Shown here piece after piece: positions 1 through 8,416 of a DNA stretch of 64,000 nt; position 1 is the stretch's first letter; every line of letters begins with the position of its first letter. Origin of the DNA: Chitinophaga sedimenti (GTDB lineage: Bacteria; Bacteroidota; Bacteroidia; Chitinophagales; Chitinophagaceae); assembly GCF_023156195.1 (NCBI RefSeq), contig NZ_JAKUKA010000001.1, forward strand, positions 3,968,001 through 4,032,000. Reading direction: 5' to 3'. A model generated the notes under the pieces. That model ran no database searches. It was given only the letters and a program-made list of their open reading frames with translations, and was not told the origin of the DNA. A program made the translations under genes and the position numbers.

Positions 1-539
1 ACCCGCAAATACGGACAGGCCTTCGTAACCTTTAGCGATGTTGTTGATCAGCTCCCGGATCAATACGGTTTTACCTACACCCGCACCACCGAACAGACCG
101 ATTTTACCACCTTTTGCGTAAGGCTCGATCAGGTCGATTACCTTAATACCGGTGAACAGTACTTCTGTATCGGTTGCGAGGTCTTCGAAACGGGGAGGCT
201 GACGGTGAATGGGGTAACCATTGCTGGCGTCGATGTCACCAAGACCGTCGATCGCTTCACCTACCACATTGAACAAACGTCCTTTGATCTGGTCGCCAAC
301 AGGCATTTTGATGGGGGCGCCTTTGTCTGCTACAGCCATGCCACGTACCAGGCCGTCTGTGGAGTCCATTGCCACGGTGCGAACGCTGTCCTCACCCAGG
401 TGTTGCTGAACTTCCAGGACCAGTTTCTGGCCATTGTCACGTGTAATTTCAGGGCGTTGTAGATTTCGGGCAATTTTCCTTCAAAATGCACGTCCACTAC
501 GGGACCGATGATTTGTTTGATCTTACCTGTGTTAGGCAT
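1..539 (-). CDS. atpD: F1F0 ATP synthase subunit beta, N-terminal part (runs off the window; one frameshift)
   Basis: Catalytic beta subunit of the F1 sector, which makes ATP from ADP and phosphate at the inner membrane. The protein starts MPNTGKIKQIIGPVVDVHFE, the usual beta-barrel domain opening, and the P-loop GGAGVGKT is encoded at about 66-92. The C-terminal two thirds lie left of base 1. The reading frame breaks near 450, where one C is missing from what should be a CCAGG; restoring it gives ALEITRDNGQKLVLEVQQ. The ATG at 539 is the only sensible start. A promoter sits at 580-610. The gamma subunit gene is far away (45160), so the ATP synthase genes are split, as often in Bacteroidota. 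Identity is certain; the break is almost surely an assembly error because the gene is essential. Confidence 0.95.
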
Positions 540-579
540 ATTAATCGAGATTTATAGTGCGGTTTTATGAAATTTTGCG

Positions 580-610
580 CAAAGGTAAGGGTTAGAAACA
601 GAAATTCAAA
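580..610 (-). promoter_or_regulatory. Promoter of atpD, Bacteroidota sigma-A consensus
   Basis: On the minus strand TTTG (610-607), a 19-base spacer, then TACCTTTG (587-580). Both boxes and the spacing match the TTTG-N19-TAnnTTTG consensus of the primary sigma factor in Bacteroidota. The atpD start lies 40 bases downstream. Confidence 0.75.
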
Positions 611-800
611 AACCGCGGCAATCCCTTAGCTACAATTTTTTACACTTCTTTTCCTCCCTATGAAAAACCTGATAAAAGTCAGGCAATATAGCGCGTAATA
701 TTTATTTAACCGCCCTTTTATCACAAATAGGGGGAAATAAAATGACAGCCGTATTATTTTGGAGCACCTGATCCTTAATCACATATAAAAGATCTATCAA

Positions 801-2026
801 ATGAAGAAGAACACCTTGCATCGTCGTGATTTCCTGGGCAACCTTTCCAAAGCGGGCATCCCGGGGCGGTTGGCCTGGGCGTAGCCCCAGCTGCTTTGGC
901 CGGCGCCGAAACACCGATCGCCCCCGCGGACCACGTCTTTACCACCAAACCTTACCTCCAGTGCCCCACGCCCACTTCCATGACCATCATGTGGATGACC
1001 GCCAAACCCTGCTATAGCTGCTGGGTAATGTATGGCCAAAACGGGCAACTCGACCAAAAAGCCCACCATCTTACGGACGGGATGGTGGAAGCCTACGAGC
1101 AGCTGAACAAAATCAGCCTCGAAGGACTCAAACCAGGCACCACTTACAGCTATAAGGTTATGTCGAAGGAAATTACCGCGTTCCAGCCCTATAAGCTGAC
1201 TTACGGCGAAACCATCGAAAGCGACACGTACACCTTCACCACACCTGCCCTGAACCCAAAGGAGGTAAGCTGGCTGGTGCTGAACGACATCCACGACCGG
1301 CCACAATCGTTCGGACCGCTGATCGGGATGAATAAGGACGAGCATTTTGACTACCTGTTCCTGAACGGCGACATGTTCGATTACCAGACAGATGAACAGC
1401 AGATCATAGACCACCTGCTGACGCCGCTCGGCGAGGCATGCACCACGGTAAAACCCTTTATTTTCGTGCGCGGCAACCACGAAACCCGTGGTAAGTACAG
1501 GATGCACCTGCACGAATACTTCGATAACCCCGAGCACCGCAATTACTTCCAGTACACCTGGGGACCGGTACATTTCACGGTACTGGACACCGGGGAGGAC
1601 AAACCCGATGACACCCCGGTGTACGCCGGCATCGTGGATTTTGACAGCTACCGCAGCCAGCAGGCCGAATGGCTGAAGCGCGTAGTGGCCTCACCGGCGT
1701 TTAAGAAGGCGAAGTTCCGCGTCGTGATGATGCACATTCCGCACTACCACTCCGGCGACTGGCACGGCACGCTCGACTGCCGCGCCAAGTTCGGGCCCAT
1801 TTTTGAACAGGCGAAAATAGATCTGCTCATCAGTGGGCACACCCACCAATACGGCGTATATGCCCCACAGACCGACCACAGCTATCATATCGTAATCGGC
1901 GGCGGCCCCAAAGAGGGCAACCGGACACTAATTAAGGTAAAAGCTACACAAACGGAGCTGAATCTCAGGATGTTAAAGGATGACGGCAGCGAAGCAGGGA
2001 AAGTGCAGATAAAGACGAAAAGATAG
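801..2026 (+). CDS. Tat-exported calcineurin-like metallophosphoesterase (one frameshift)
   Basis: Probable periplasmic phosphatase of the purple-acid-phosphatase-like group. The product opens MKKNTLHRRDFLGNL, a twin-arginine signal (RRDFL), followed by a fibronectin-like domain (about residues 45-140) and a metallophosphoesterase domain with all metal-binding motifs: NDIHDR, NGDMFD, RGNHE, MMHIPHY and SGHTHQYG. Repaired length is about 408 residues. The frame breaks near 860 within the signal peptide, at a CCGGGG stretch; one base is missing, after which GAVGLGVAPAALA completes a good hydrophobic core and cleavage site. The ATG at 801 is chosen because it restores the Tat motif. Stands alone between divergent or convergent neighbours. 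The substrate cannot be told from sequence. Confidence 0.88.
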
Positions 2027-2035
2027 CAGGATGGT

Positions 2036-2140
2036 AAGACGATCGTAACTGAATTGTAACTAACTGTAACTAAAATGTAGCTAATCTATAGGGGAATCAG
2101 TTAGGATTCAGTTACGATCCTCTTAGGATCGTCTTAGGAT
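2036..2140. repeat. Helically phased short repeats within an imperfect inverted repeat
   Basis: After the phosphoesterase stop, four related units (CGTAACTGAAT, TGTAACTAAC, TGTAACTAAAA, TGTAGCTAAT) follow each other every 10-11 bases from 2045 to 2085. Three copies of TTAGGAT follow at 2101, 2123 and 2134, spaced 22 and 11. The left end (2036-2054) is complementary to 2106-2119 plus 2129-2133. It may fold as a long hairpin or present one DNA face to a protein. No gene is seen here. Confidence 0.6.
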
Positions 2141-2179
2141 GTAGTCAGGCCGATAAAGCATGGGATAATATAATTATTA

Positions 2180-2704
2180 TTACTCATAAGGCCTGCAGAC
2201 ATACACCCGGGTATGCAACTCCGAGCGGATGCGTTTAAACACTTCCCGGCCATCACCCATGTTTTTGTACATGAGCATCATATCGATGGGTTGCTCCCCC
2301 TGTCGGTATGGCGGCTGCTGGTACGGATAAGGAAACACACGGAAACCGGCCCGGCTGTAAAAACGGATGCGGCGCTCCGCGTCGGGGGTGTCCGGCAGTT
2401 CAACTTCCAGTACCAGCGAGTGAAACGTTTCGCAGAAGAGGGCCATTACCCGGGAGCCGATACCGCCACCGCGAACATTTGGCAGTATCGCAAAATGCTC
2501 GATGTACGTGTAGCCATTGAGCGGCCAGTAGAACAGGAAACCGATAAACCCGCCGTCGGATAACAGCAATGATAATTTCAGGTGACCATCGGCCAGAAGT
2601 TGCAGCTGCGGCTCCCAATCGCGGCGTTCGGCGTGGGGAAAAGAGGCTTCAAACAACTCCCGCACGTACGGCGCGGCTTCGGTAACAGGCTGTAATGTGA
2701 GCAT
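2180..2704 (-). CDS. GNAT family N-acetyltransferase
   Basis: A 174-residue acetyl-CoA-dependent acyltransferase of the GNAT fold. Motif A, which holds the acetyl-CoA pyrophosphate, is visible as ILPNVRGGGIGSRVM (about residues 72-86), preceded by the beta-4 strand YIEHFA and followed by the LEVELPDTPDAERRIRFYSRAGF stretch in which the FYSRAGF motif B helix is typical. The acceptor is unknown. Start ATG at 2704; the protein is intact. It is divergent from the DUF4920 gene at 2768, so the 63 bases between them carry both promoters. Family call is firm; specific function is not known. Confidence 0.85.
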   Translation of the reverse strand: MLTLQPVTEAAPYVRELFEASFPHAERRDWEPQLQLLADGHLKLSLLLSDGGFIGFLFYWPLNGYTYIEHFAILPNVRGGGIGSRVMALFCETFHSLVLEVELPDTPDAERRIRFYSRAGFRVFPYPYQQPPYRQGEQPIDMMLMYKNMGDGREVFKRIRSELHTRVYVCRPYE

Positions 2705-2739
2705 ACTGCTAAGATAATATACTCCTTCTGAAGATTCCC

Positions 2740-2747
2740 TATCTTTG
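2740..2747 (+). promoter_or_regulatory. -7 box TATCTTTG of the DUF4920 gene
   Basis: Exact match to TAnnTTTG, 20 bases upstream of the ATG at 2768. No good -33 TTTG at the expected place. Confidence 0.5.
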
Positions 2748-2767
2748 GAGTCGAATAAAACATCAAT

Positions 2768-3244
2768 ATGAGAAAAATATTATGCCTGATAGCCGCGGGT
2801 GTATTGAGCTCCGCCGCCCTGTTCGCCCAGGACAAAATTGCGCCCGCCAAACCCGGCGCATCCTATGGCGCCCCCACTTCGGCCGGCAATGCCATTAAAA
2901 TGCCCGAACTGGAAACCAAATTAAAAACAGATTCAGTATACAGTGGTAAAGTCGAAGGTACTGTGGTGGAAGTTTGCAAAAAGAAAGGCTGCTTCATGAA
3001 AGTAACCCGCGCCGACGGCGACCCGGTGATGGTGCGCTTCAAAGACTACGGCTTCTTTATGCCACAGAACATTGTTGGTAAAACGGTAGTGATGAGTGGT
3101 GTGGCGTCTGTAAAAGAAACATCGGTAGAGCGCCTGAAACACTATGCCGAAGACGCCGGCAAAAGCAAAGAAGAAATTGGGAAAATCACCGAACCTAAAA
3201 CAGACATCGTGTTTATGGCCGATGGTGTGGTAGTGGTAAAATAA
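2768..3244 (+). CDS. DUF4920 domain-containing exported protein
   Basis: A 158-residue protein with a clear signal peptide (MRKILCLIAAGVLSSAALFA, cleavage after about residue 20). The mature part carries the DUF4920 pattern: VEGTVVEVCKKKGCFMKV (a CxxxGC pair that could form a disulphide or bind metal), VRFKDYGFFMP and a GKTVVMSGV strand. The fold is predicted OB-like in this family, but no reaction is established. Single gene, ended by a strong bidirectional hairpin at 3261-3303. No frameshift. I recognise the family but not a role. Confidence 0.82.
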   Translation: MRKILCLIAAGVLSSAALFAQDKIAPAKPGASYGAPTSAGNAIKMPELETKLKTDSVYSGKVEGTVVEVCKKKGCFMKVTRADGDPVMVRFKDYGFFMPQNIVGKTVVMSGVASVKETSVERLKHYAEDAGKSKEEIGKITEPKTDIVFMADGVVVVK

Positions 3245-3260
3245 TTTTCCATTCAGCTGA

Positions 3261-3303
3261 TAACTAAAAATGGCGCCGTGTTATACGACGCCATTTTTAG
3301 TTA
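3261..3303. terminator. Bidirectional intrinsic terminator between convergent genes
   Basis: Perfect 15-base stem TAACTAAAAATGGCG (3261-3275) with CGCCATTTTTAGTTA (3289-3303), with A and T runs on both flanks so that it serves both strands. The TAA stop of the minus-strand gene at 3301 lies in the stem. Confidence 0.85.
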
Positions 3304-3909
3304 TTGCAGGTTGGTGCAAAGAAACGGATCGGGATCGCCCGGCGTTACTTTTTTATCTTTAGACCAGCACAGGTTCATGGCCTGGCTGGTAATACTTTTC
3401 AGTTTCACTTCCACCTTGGTGCCTTTGCGGCTGTTACTCGCTTTCACGGTACCTTTTCCTTTCGCTGCGATATTACGCACGGTGTATTCTTCCGTCTTAA
3501 AAACCTGCCCCTTATTACGTAAATATTGCACGGTTACCACCACATTGTCCACCGGGTACTCGCTCTGGTTTTGTACGATGATATCCAGGTCCTTGATACC
3601 ACCCAGAAAGCCAGTGCGGTAATCGTCGGTGGATACCGAAATGAACTGTTTCCAATTATGACGATAATAGGTGCGCTGGTCCACGAACTGGTCGGCCTGG
3701 TGCTGGATCATATCTTTACGATCGGCGATTTGCCTGGCGGTACCGGAGGTCATGTCCAGGTTGGCGCGTAGGTCGCGGTTTTCGCGGAGCAGGCGTTCAT
3801 TTTCGCGGTAAAGTGTTTTGGCGCGGCGGTTCTCGCGGCAGGAATTGATGCCGAAGATGCCTACCAGTAAGGCGGATATGGTGTAGATGAGAATTTGCTT
3901 TCCGTTCAT
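3301..3909 (-). CDS. Hypothetical membrane-anchored protein with a short coiled coil
   Basis: Not a family I recognise. From the ATG at 3909 the protein is 202 residues. It opens MNGKQILIYTISALLVGIFG, one membrane segment or signal anchor, with a Cys in GINSC that might be a lipobox. Residues 25-55 (ENRRAKTLYRENERLLRENR) form a charged coiled coil, and the C-terminal half is beta-rich (VDNVVVTVQYLRNKGQVFKTEEYTVRNI), resembling small Ig-like or FxLYD-type domains. An upstream in-frame start at 3975 would put a non-hydrophobic tail before the anchor and is less likely. Lies downstream of, and in the same direction as, the TolC operon, 81 bases from the preceding gene start side; function unknown. 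Confidence 0.7.
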   Translation of the reverse strand: MNGKQILIYTISALLVGIFGINSCRENRRAKTLYRENERLLRENRDLRANLDMTSGTARQIADRKDMIQHQADQFVDQRTYYRHNWKQFISVSTDDYRTGFLGGIKDLDIIVQNQSEYPVDNVVVTVQYLRNKGQVFKTEEYTVRNIAAKGKGTVKASNSRKGTKVEVKLKSITSQAMNLCWSKDKKVTPGDPDPFLCTNLQ

Positions 3910-3990
3910 AATAGAGAGGGGAAAGAAAAAATGATGCCATTTTGTGGGGAGACGGCATAAAAAAGCCGCTCGCAAGAGCAGCCTTTTTCC

Positions 3991-5454
3991 TTATTCTTCG
4001 AATTGATAAAGAATTCTATCATTCTTTTCAAAGTCGTACAACGTTAACACCCTCACCGTGTAATAAGCGTTCCAGAACGACCGCAGGGCGCCGATATACC
4101 CCTGGCTGGCCTGGTTCTTTTCCTGCTGTGCGAGGTTAAGGTCCGTAATCGAAATCTTGCCGATCAGGTAGCGCTGCTTCGTGATTTCATAACGCTGTTG
4201 CGCAATGGTATCGGCTTTGGCGGCGCTGGCCAGCTGTTTCTTCTGGATGTTAAATAACTGCGTTTGTAAAAACACTTCCTGCTCAAACTGGCGTTCCTGT
4301 TGCTGTACGTCGATTTCCACGAGTTCGGCATTGGCTTTCGCCTGCTTTACGCGGTAGCGCGAGCGGCCCCAGTCTACGATGGGGATGGATACACCCACCT
4401 GCAGCAACTGGTTTTGTTGCAGCGCGCGGCCCGCGTACACATCTTTAATAGTAGCGCCGTTCTGGCTCTGACCGAGGTTGGCCGATAGATTAAATTGGTA
4501 ACCGTTGTTGCCCCGGGCTTCGGCTACATCCCGTTCTGCCTGGATGCGGCGGCGGCGGAATTCGAGCACCACCTGCCGGTTGTTGCTCGCTTCACTTACA
4601 GCCCGCTCCATCAACACCTCGAACTGTGGCACCGTGGCAGGTGCAATGATGTCGATGTTCGCATCTTTGGGCATGTTCAAAAAGCGCGTCAGCTCGCGGT
4701 ATGCCATCTGCTTGTCGATCTGCGCCCGCTCCAGTTGCGTTCTGGCGTTCAGCAAACTCAGTTCGATCTGCAGCAGTTCATTCTCCGCGATCTTACCGAG
4801 TTCGTAGCGGCCTTTGGAGATGTTGTACAGCGTATCGGTGTTGGATACGTTGTCCTGCAAAATCACTTCGTTCTGGCGCGCGGTAAGCGCATCGAAAAAG
4901 TAGGATGAGGCTTCCAGCGCGGCGCGTTCCAGGTCCTCCACATACCGGCGGGTACTTTCTTCATACATCAATGGATTGATCTTCTTTTCCCATTTATATG
5001 GGTTGTAAAGAATCATCGGTTGTGAATAGCGGATGGAGAAGGGGGTCGACAGGAAACTCACCGTATCGGGACGAAACAAGTCGTTCCGCTGCAGGTTTGT
5101 TTCCAGTGAAAAAGTACCGCCTGTAAATGGTACGATCTGGTCTAACGACAAACCAGCGCTGGTATAAGAGAAATAACTTTTGTTGAAAGCGTAACTGCCG
5201 TCGGGCTGACGGATGCTTGAAATATTGCCCAGAAAACTACTCGTGTTATCCGCTGTGAGCCGCAGTTGCGGCCGCCTGTTCGCCACGTAGTAACGAAACG
5301 AATACAAACTGTTTAATGCATTACTGCGTGCACGGTAATACGATGGCGAACCTTTCTGTGCCTGGTCAATAACGCCGGAGAGCGACAGCATCTGCTGCGC
5401 GTGGCCTGCCACACCCAGCAGCAGCGCCACTAATAATATGGAAATAATTTTCAT
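3991..5454 (-). CDS. TolC family outer membrane efflux protein
   Basis: Outer membrane channel of a tripartite export system, 487 residues from the ATG at 5454. A signal peptide (MKIISILLVALLLGVAGHAQ) is followed by the two OEP repeats of alternating beta and long helical segments, e.g. ALEASSYFFDALTARQNEVI, QIELSLLNARTQLERAQIDK and FEQEVFLQTQLFNIQKKQL. The ATG at 5475 is rejected since it overlaps the permease and precedes the signal peptide by seven residues. The permease stop at 5457 is two bases away, so translation is probably coupled. Last gene of the three-gene operon adaptor, permease, channel. No frameshift. Confidence 0.9.
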   Translation of the reverse strand: MKIISILLVALLLGVAGHAQQMLSLSGVIDQAQKGSPSYYRARSNALNSLYSFRYYVANRRPQLRLTADNTSSFLGNISSIRQPDGSYAFNKSYFSYTSAGLSLDQIVPFTGGTFSLETNLQRNDLFRPDTVSFLSTPFSIRYSQPMILYNPYKWEKKINPLMYEESTRRYVEDLERAALEASSYFFDALTARQNEVILQDNVSNTDTLYNISKGRYELGKIAENELLQIELSLLNARTQLERAQIDKQMAYRELTRFLNMPKDANIDIIAPATVPQFEVLMERAVSEASNNRQVVLEFRRRRIQAERDVAEARGNNGYQFNLSANLGQSQNGATIKDVYAGRALQQNQLLQVGVSIPIVDWGRSRYRVKQAKANAELVEIDVQQQERQFEQEVFLQTQLFNIQKKQLASAAKADTIAQQRYEITKQRYLIGKISITDLNLAQQEKNQASQGYIGALRSFWNAYYTVRVLTLYDFEKNDRILYQFEE

Positions 5455-5456
5455 GA

Positions 5457-6842
5457 TCAGGTGTGTCTTAAACATTCGATAGGGTTCTGATTAGCGGCCT
5501 TACGCGCTGGCGATATACCGAAGATGAGTCCCACGGAAGAGGCCAGCACAAAGGATAGGAAGATGGAGATACCGGAGATGAGCGTGCGGATATCCGCCAG
5601 TTTATCTACCAGGTAAGCGCCCATCACACCCAGGATGATGCCGATGATGCCACCGCAAAGACTGATCAGCACTGCTTCGAACAAAAACTGCATCACGATG
5701 TCGCGCTTCTGCGCACCCAACGCCATACGGATACCGATTTCCTTGGTACGCTCCAACACGGATGCGAGCATGATGTTCATAATACCTATACCGCCCACCA
5801 GCAGCGAGATGCCGGCGATAGCGCTCAATACAATATTGAACACATCCTTCGTTTTCTGTTGTTGCTTCAGGAGTTCTTCAGGGATCGTCATTTCAAAATC
5901 GATCATATCGCTGTGCCTGCGTTTAAGCATGCGGTTGATAACGCCGGCGGTTTCGCCGAGCGGCGCGCCGTCTTTTACCTTTACGACCAGCTGGTCCAGC
6001 TGATGTTGTGTTTTGGCATTGGCGCTCATCCTGGCCAGTTCCTCATCCGAAATATAATACCCTTGCGGCATGGAGTTCGCCACGGCCGGGTTCTTATAAC
6101 GGATCAACATGGTGCGGATCGGGATGTAAATATCCATGTTATAATCGCGGATACCAAGGTTCGATTTCGTAGCGTCGCTGATGTACTTTTCCTCCGTTAC
6201 CCCCACTACTTTCAACCACTGCGCGCCGCATTTGATCGTTTTGCCAACGGGATCTTCGGTGAGAAAAAACCTGCGCTTTACACCGCTGCCGATAATACAT
6301 ACCGCCTCGCCACTTTCACGATGATTGGGATTGAACATACTGCCGGACGAAAGGCCGATATTGTTGATGTCGAAAAACGCCGGTTCAATACCCGCCATTT
6401 TCAACTTGCCGCTTTTACCGCGATAAATAATATCCTGGTCCAGCAGCATTTCGGGGCTGATGGTTTCCACGGAAGAAAGGGTGTTACGGATGTTTTGCGC
6501 ATCAGCCAGCGTGAGGCCGCGGCTGAAGCGCTTCTTGCCCTGGTCCTGCGGCTGCTTGTCTTTATTATCGCTCTCTTCAGCCGACTGCGCGCCCGAAGGT
6601 TCGCTGCCATCTTTATTCCCTTCCTGTTTTGGTTTGATAACAATATTATTCACCCCTACCAGTTTCATCTGGTTAAGGATTTCCTCCTTTGCGCCCTTAC
6701 CGATGGCGAGCATCGCGATCACCGCTCCCACACCGAAGATGATGCCGAGTGCGGTCAGGAACGACCGCAGGCGGTTAGCGGCCAGCGAGTCGAGCGCGAT
6801 GTTGAGGTTATTAAAGTTCCGGGTTCCCCACAATTTTTGCAT
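5457..6842 (-). CDS. MacB-like ABC transporter permease (FtsX fold, no ATPase domain)
   Basis: Inner-membrane permease of a MacB/LolCE-type mechanotransmission exporter, 461 residues. N-terminal MacB_PCD starts with the membrane helix SFLTALGIIFGVGAVIAMLAIG, then a periplasmic domain of about 270 residues, then three more helices in the FtsX domain (GISLLVGGIGIMNIMLASVL, SLCGGIIGIILGVMGAYLV, FLSFVLASSVGLIFGISPA). The motif ERTKEIGIRMALGA is characteristic. A low-complexity charged insert (KQEGNKDGSEPSGAQSAEES) sits near residue 75. Unlike E. coli MacB it lacks the fused ATPase, and no ATPase gene is in the operon, so it must use one encoded elsewhere. Confidence 0.9.
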   Translation of the reverse strand: MQKLWGTRNFNNLNIALDSLAANRLRSFLTALGIIFGVGAVIAMLAIGKGAKEEILNQMKLVGVNNIVIKPKQEGNKDGSEPSGAQSAEESDNKDKQPQDQGKKRFSRGLTLADAQNIRNTLSSVETISPEMLLDQDIIYRGKSGKLKMAGIEPAFFDINNIGLSSGSMFNPNHRESGEAVCIIGSGVKRRFFLTEDPVGKTIKCGAQWLKVVGVTEEKYISDATKSNLGIRDYNMDIYIPIRTMLIRYKNPAVANSMPQGYYISDEELARMSANAKTQHQLDQLVVKVKDGAPLGETAGVINRMLKRRHSDMIDFEMTIPEELLKQQQKTKDVFNIVLSAIAGISLLVGGIGIMNIMLASVLERTKEIGIRMALGAQKRDIVMQFLFEAVLISLCGGIIGIILGVMGAYLVDKLADIRTLISGISIFLSFVLASSVGLIFGISPARKAANQNPIECLRHT

Positions 6843-6866
6843 GCATGGTTCTTTTAAGAGTGAAAG

Positions 6867-8120
6867 CTACAGACGTTTTATTTTCTGGTCTTTGGCGCTT
6901 GCCGGCTCGGCCAGCAATACCTCGTCGCCTTCCTCCAGGCCTTTGTCCACGATCACGGTTTCGTCATTGGCTTTACCCAGCTTTACTTCACGTTTCTGAA
7001 TCGCTGCGCCGCTTTTGTGGTATACGAAGCTTACGTCTTTGCCATTTTCCTTTTCGGAGAACACAGCTTCGAGGGGAATGAGTAACTTGTTGGGAATTTC
7101 GTTGATGAGAATATTGTTTGCGGTGGTCATCCCCGGCTTCAGGATAGAATCTACCTTATTGAGCCGGATCATTACCTCGAATACTTTGGCATTGGAACCA
7201 GGACGGTTCTCACCGATGTTGGCCACTGACTTTACAATGCCCTCCAGTTTTACTTCCGGGAATGCATCGAGACTGATCCCGACTTTCTGGTCCTTTTTGA
7301 TCTTGCTTACATCTACCTCGTTGATGTATGTCTTAGACAACATGCTGGACAAATCGGGCAACATGGCCAGGCGGGGATCCCAGGGACGAACGCTGGAGCC
7401 GGTTTTCTTTTTACCATTATAATCGTTGATGTATACGAGCAGGCCGTTTTTAGGGGCTTTGATCTCGAAGCGGCCGCGCAGGTCGTTCAGGTCGTTGATC
7501 TGCATCTGGTAGCGGGATACTACCGCCGTTGCCTGCTGCATTTTGGAGGCAGCCTGCCGTTGTTTCAGGAGATTGTTCTCCTCCATTTGCTTCAGGTCAC
7601 GTTCCGCTTTTTCCAGGTCGATTTCCGCCTGGCGGATGGTGGCAGGCGGTTCGTATTTACTGAGCTGGAGCGCGAGGCGTTTTTGTTCCATCTGGAACTT
7701 CAGGTTGGTGATGCCATCGCGGGCTTCGCGCATGGAGAGCGCGGTGTCCAGCGCGGTTTGCGCTACCGTGGCAGCGGCGCGATCAAGTTCGGCCTGCCAT
7801 TCCCGGATCTTTTTATTCACCAGCGTGGGATCCAGCGAGGCGATGCGGTCGCCGGCTTTCACGAATGTGCCTTCCGGCACCATGTCCTGGATCTTGATAT
7901 CCTCGTAAATCTGGTTCGATTGGAGGTCGGACGGACCGTTAATGTACTCGGTGTTTTCCGCCATCAACTCACCTGGACTTACCACCACATCGCGGAAATT
8001 CGATTTTGCGGCTTTGACGGACACTCCTTCGGCGACCGTTTTATTGCCCCAAACCACATATGCAACAATCGCGGAGAGGCCAAGTAATGCGGCAATGAGC
8101 CACCATTTTTTCTTCAACAT
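6867..8120 (-). CDS. Periplasmic adaptor (HlyD/MacA-type membrane fusion protein)
   Basis: Links the inner-membrane permease to the TolC channel. The 417-residue protein has an N-terminal anchor (KWWLIAALLGLSAIVAYVVWG), a lipoyl/barrel-sandwich half (VVVSPGELMAENTEYINGP), a long helical hairpin (about residues 95-205, ELDRAAATVAQTALDTALSM onwards), the second lipoyl half (GLLVYINDYNGKKKTGSSV), a beta-barrel (KVGISLDAFPEVKLEGIVKS) and the membrane-proximal domain (VFSEKENGKDVSFVYHKSG). First gene of the operon; the gap to the permease is 24 bases. Intact. The exported substrate is unknown; macrolides, peptides or lipoproteins are all possible for this family. Confidence 0.9.
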   Translation of the reverse strand: MLKKKWWLIAALLGLSAIVAYVVWGNKTVAEGVSVKAAKSNFRDVVVSPGELMAENTEYINGPSDLQSNQIYEDIKIQDMVPEGTFVKAGDRIASLDPTLVNKKIREWQAELDRAAATVAQTALDTALSMREARDGITNLKFQMEQKRLALQLSKYEPPATIRQAEIDLEKAERDLKQMEENNLLKQRQAASKMQQATAVVSRYQMQINDLNDLRGRFEIKAPKNGLLVYINDYNGKKKTGSSVRPWDPRLAMLPDLSSMLSKTYINEVDVSKIKKDQKVGISLDAFPEVKLEGIVKSVANIGENRPGSNAKVFEVMIRLNKVDSILKPGMTTANNILINEIPNKLLIPLEAVFSEKENGKDVSFVYHKSGAAIQKREVKLGKANDETVIVDKGLEEGDEVLLAEPASAKDQKIKRL

Positions 8121-8416
8121 AGGTTAAACAGCAGTGATGTGTGATGAATGGAATTAATATTTAGTAAGTATGACGATAAATAAGTAACTGCACAGGGACC
8201 AGATGCGTCGGGTTCAATATTCCATAAAAGTAGCCGCCACAATTCTAACGATTTGTTAATTGTGCCTAACGGGTCATAAACGATGATAAACTCATCCTTA
8301 TTATTTGTAAAGCCAAAAATACCAGGCAGATAGCTACAAGATAAACATAGCGGAAGGTGGAAGTTTTTTCTTAACAATATTGTGCTTAATTTCGACATTT
8401 GCAGTGCAGTTAGCTT
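8121..8416. other. Intergenic region between divergent adaptor operon and dnaX
   Basis: About 296 AT-rich bases that must hold both promoters. I see no clean TAnnTTTG box with a matching -33, and no open frame with coding character. Confidence 0.5.

Noticed and set aside
797..1573. 258-residue frame antisense to the phosphoesterase
   Set aside because: It is the shadow of a gene with clear catalytic motifs; its own translation has no recognisable domain.
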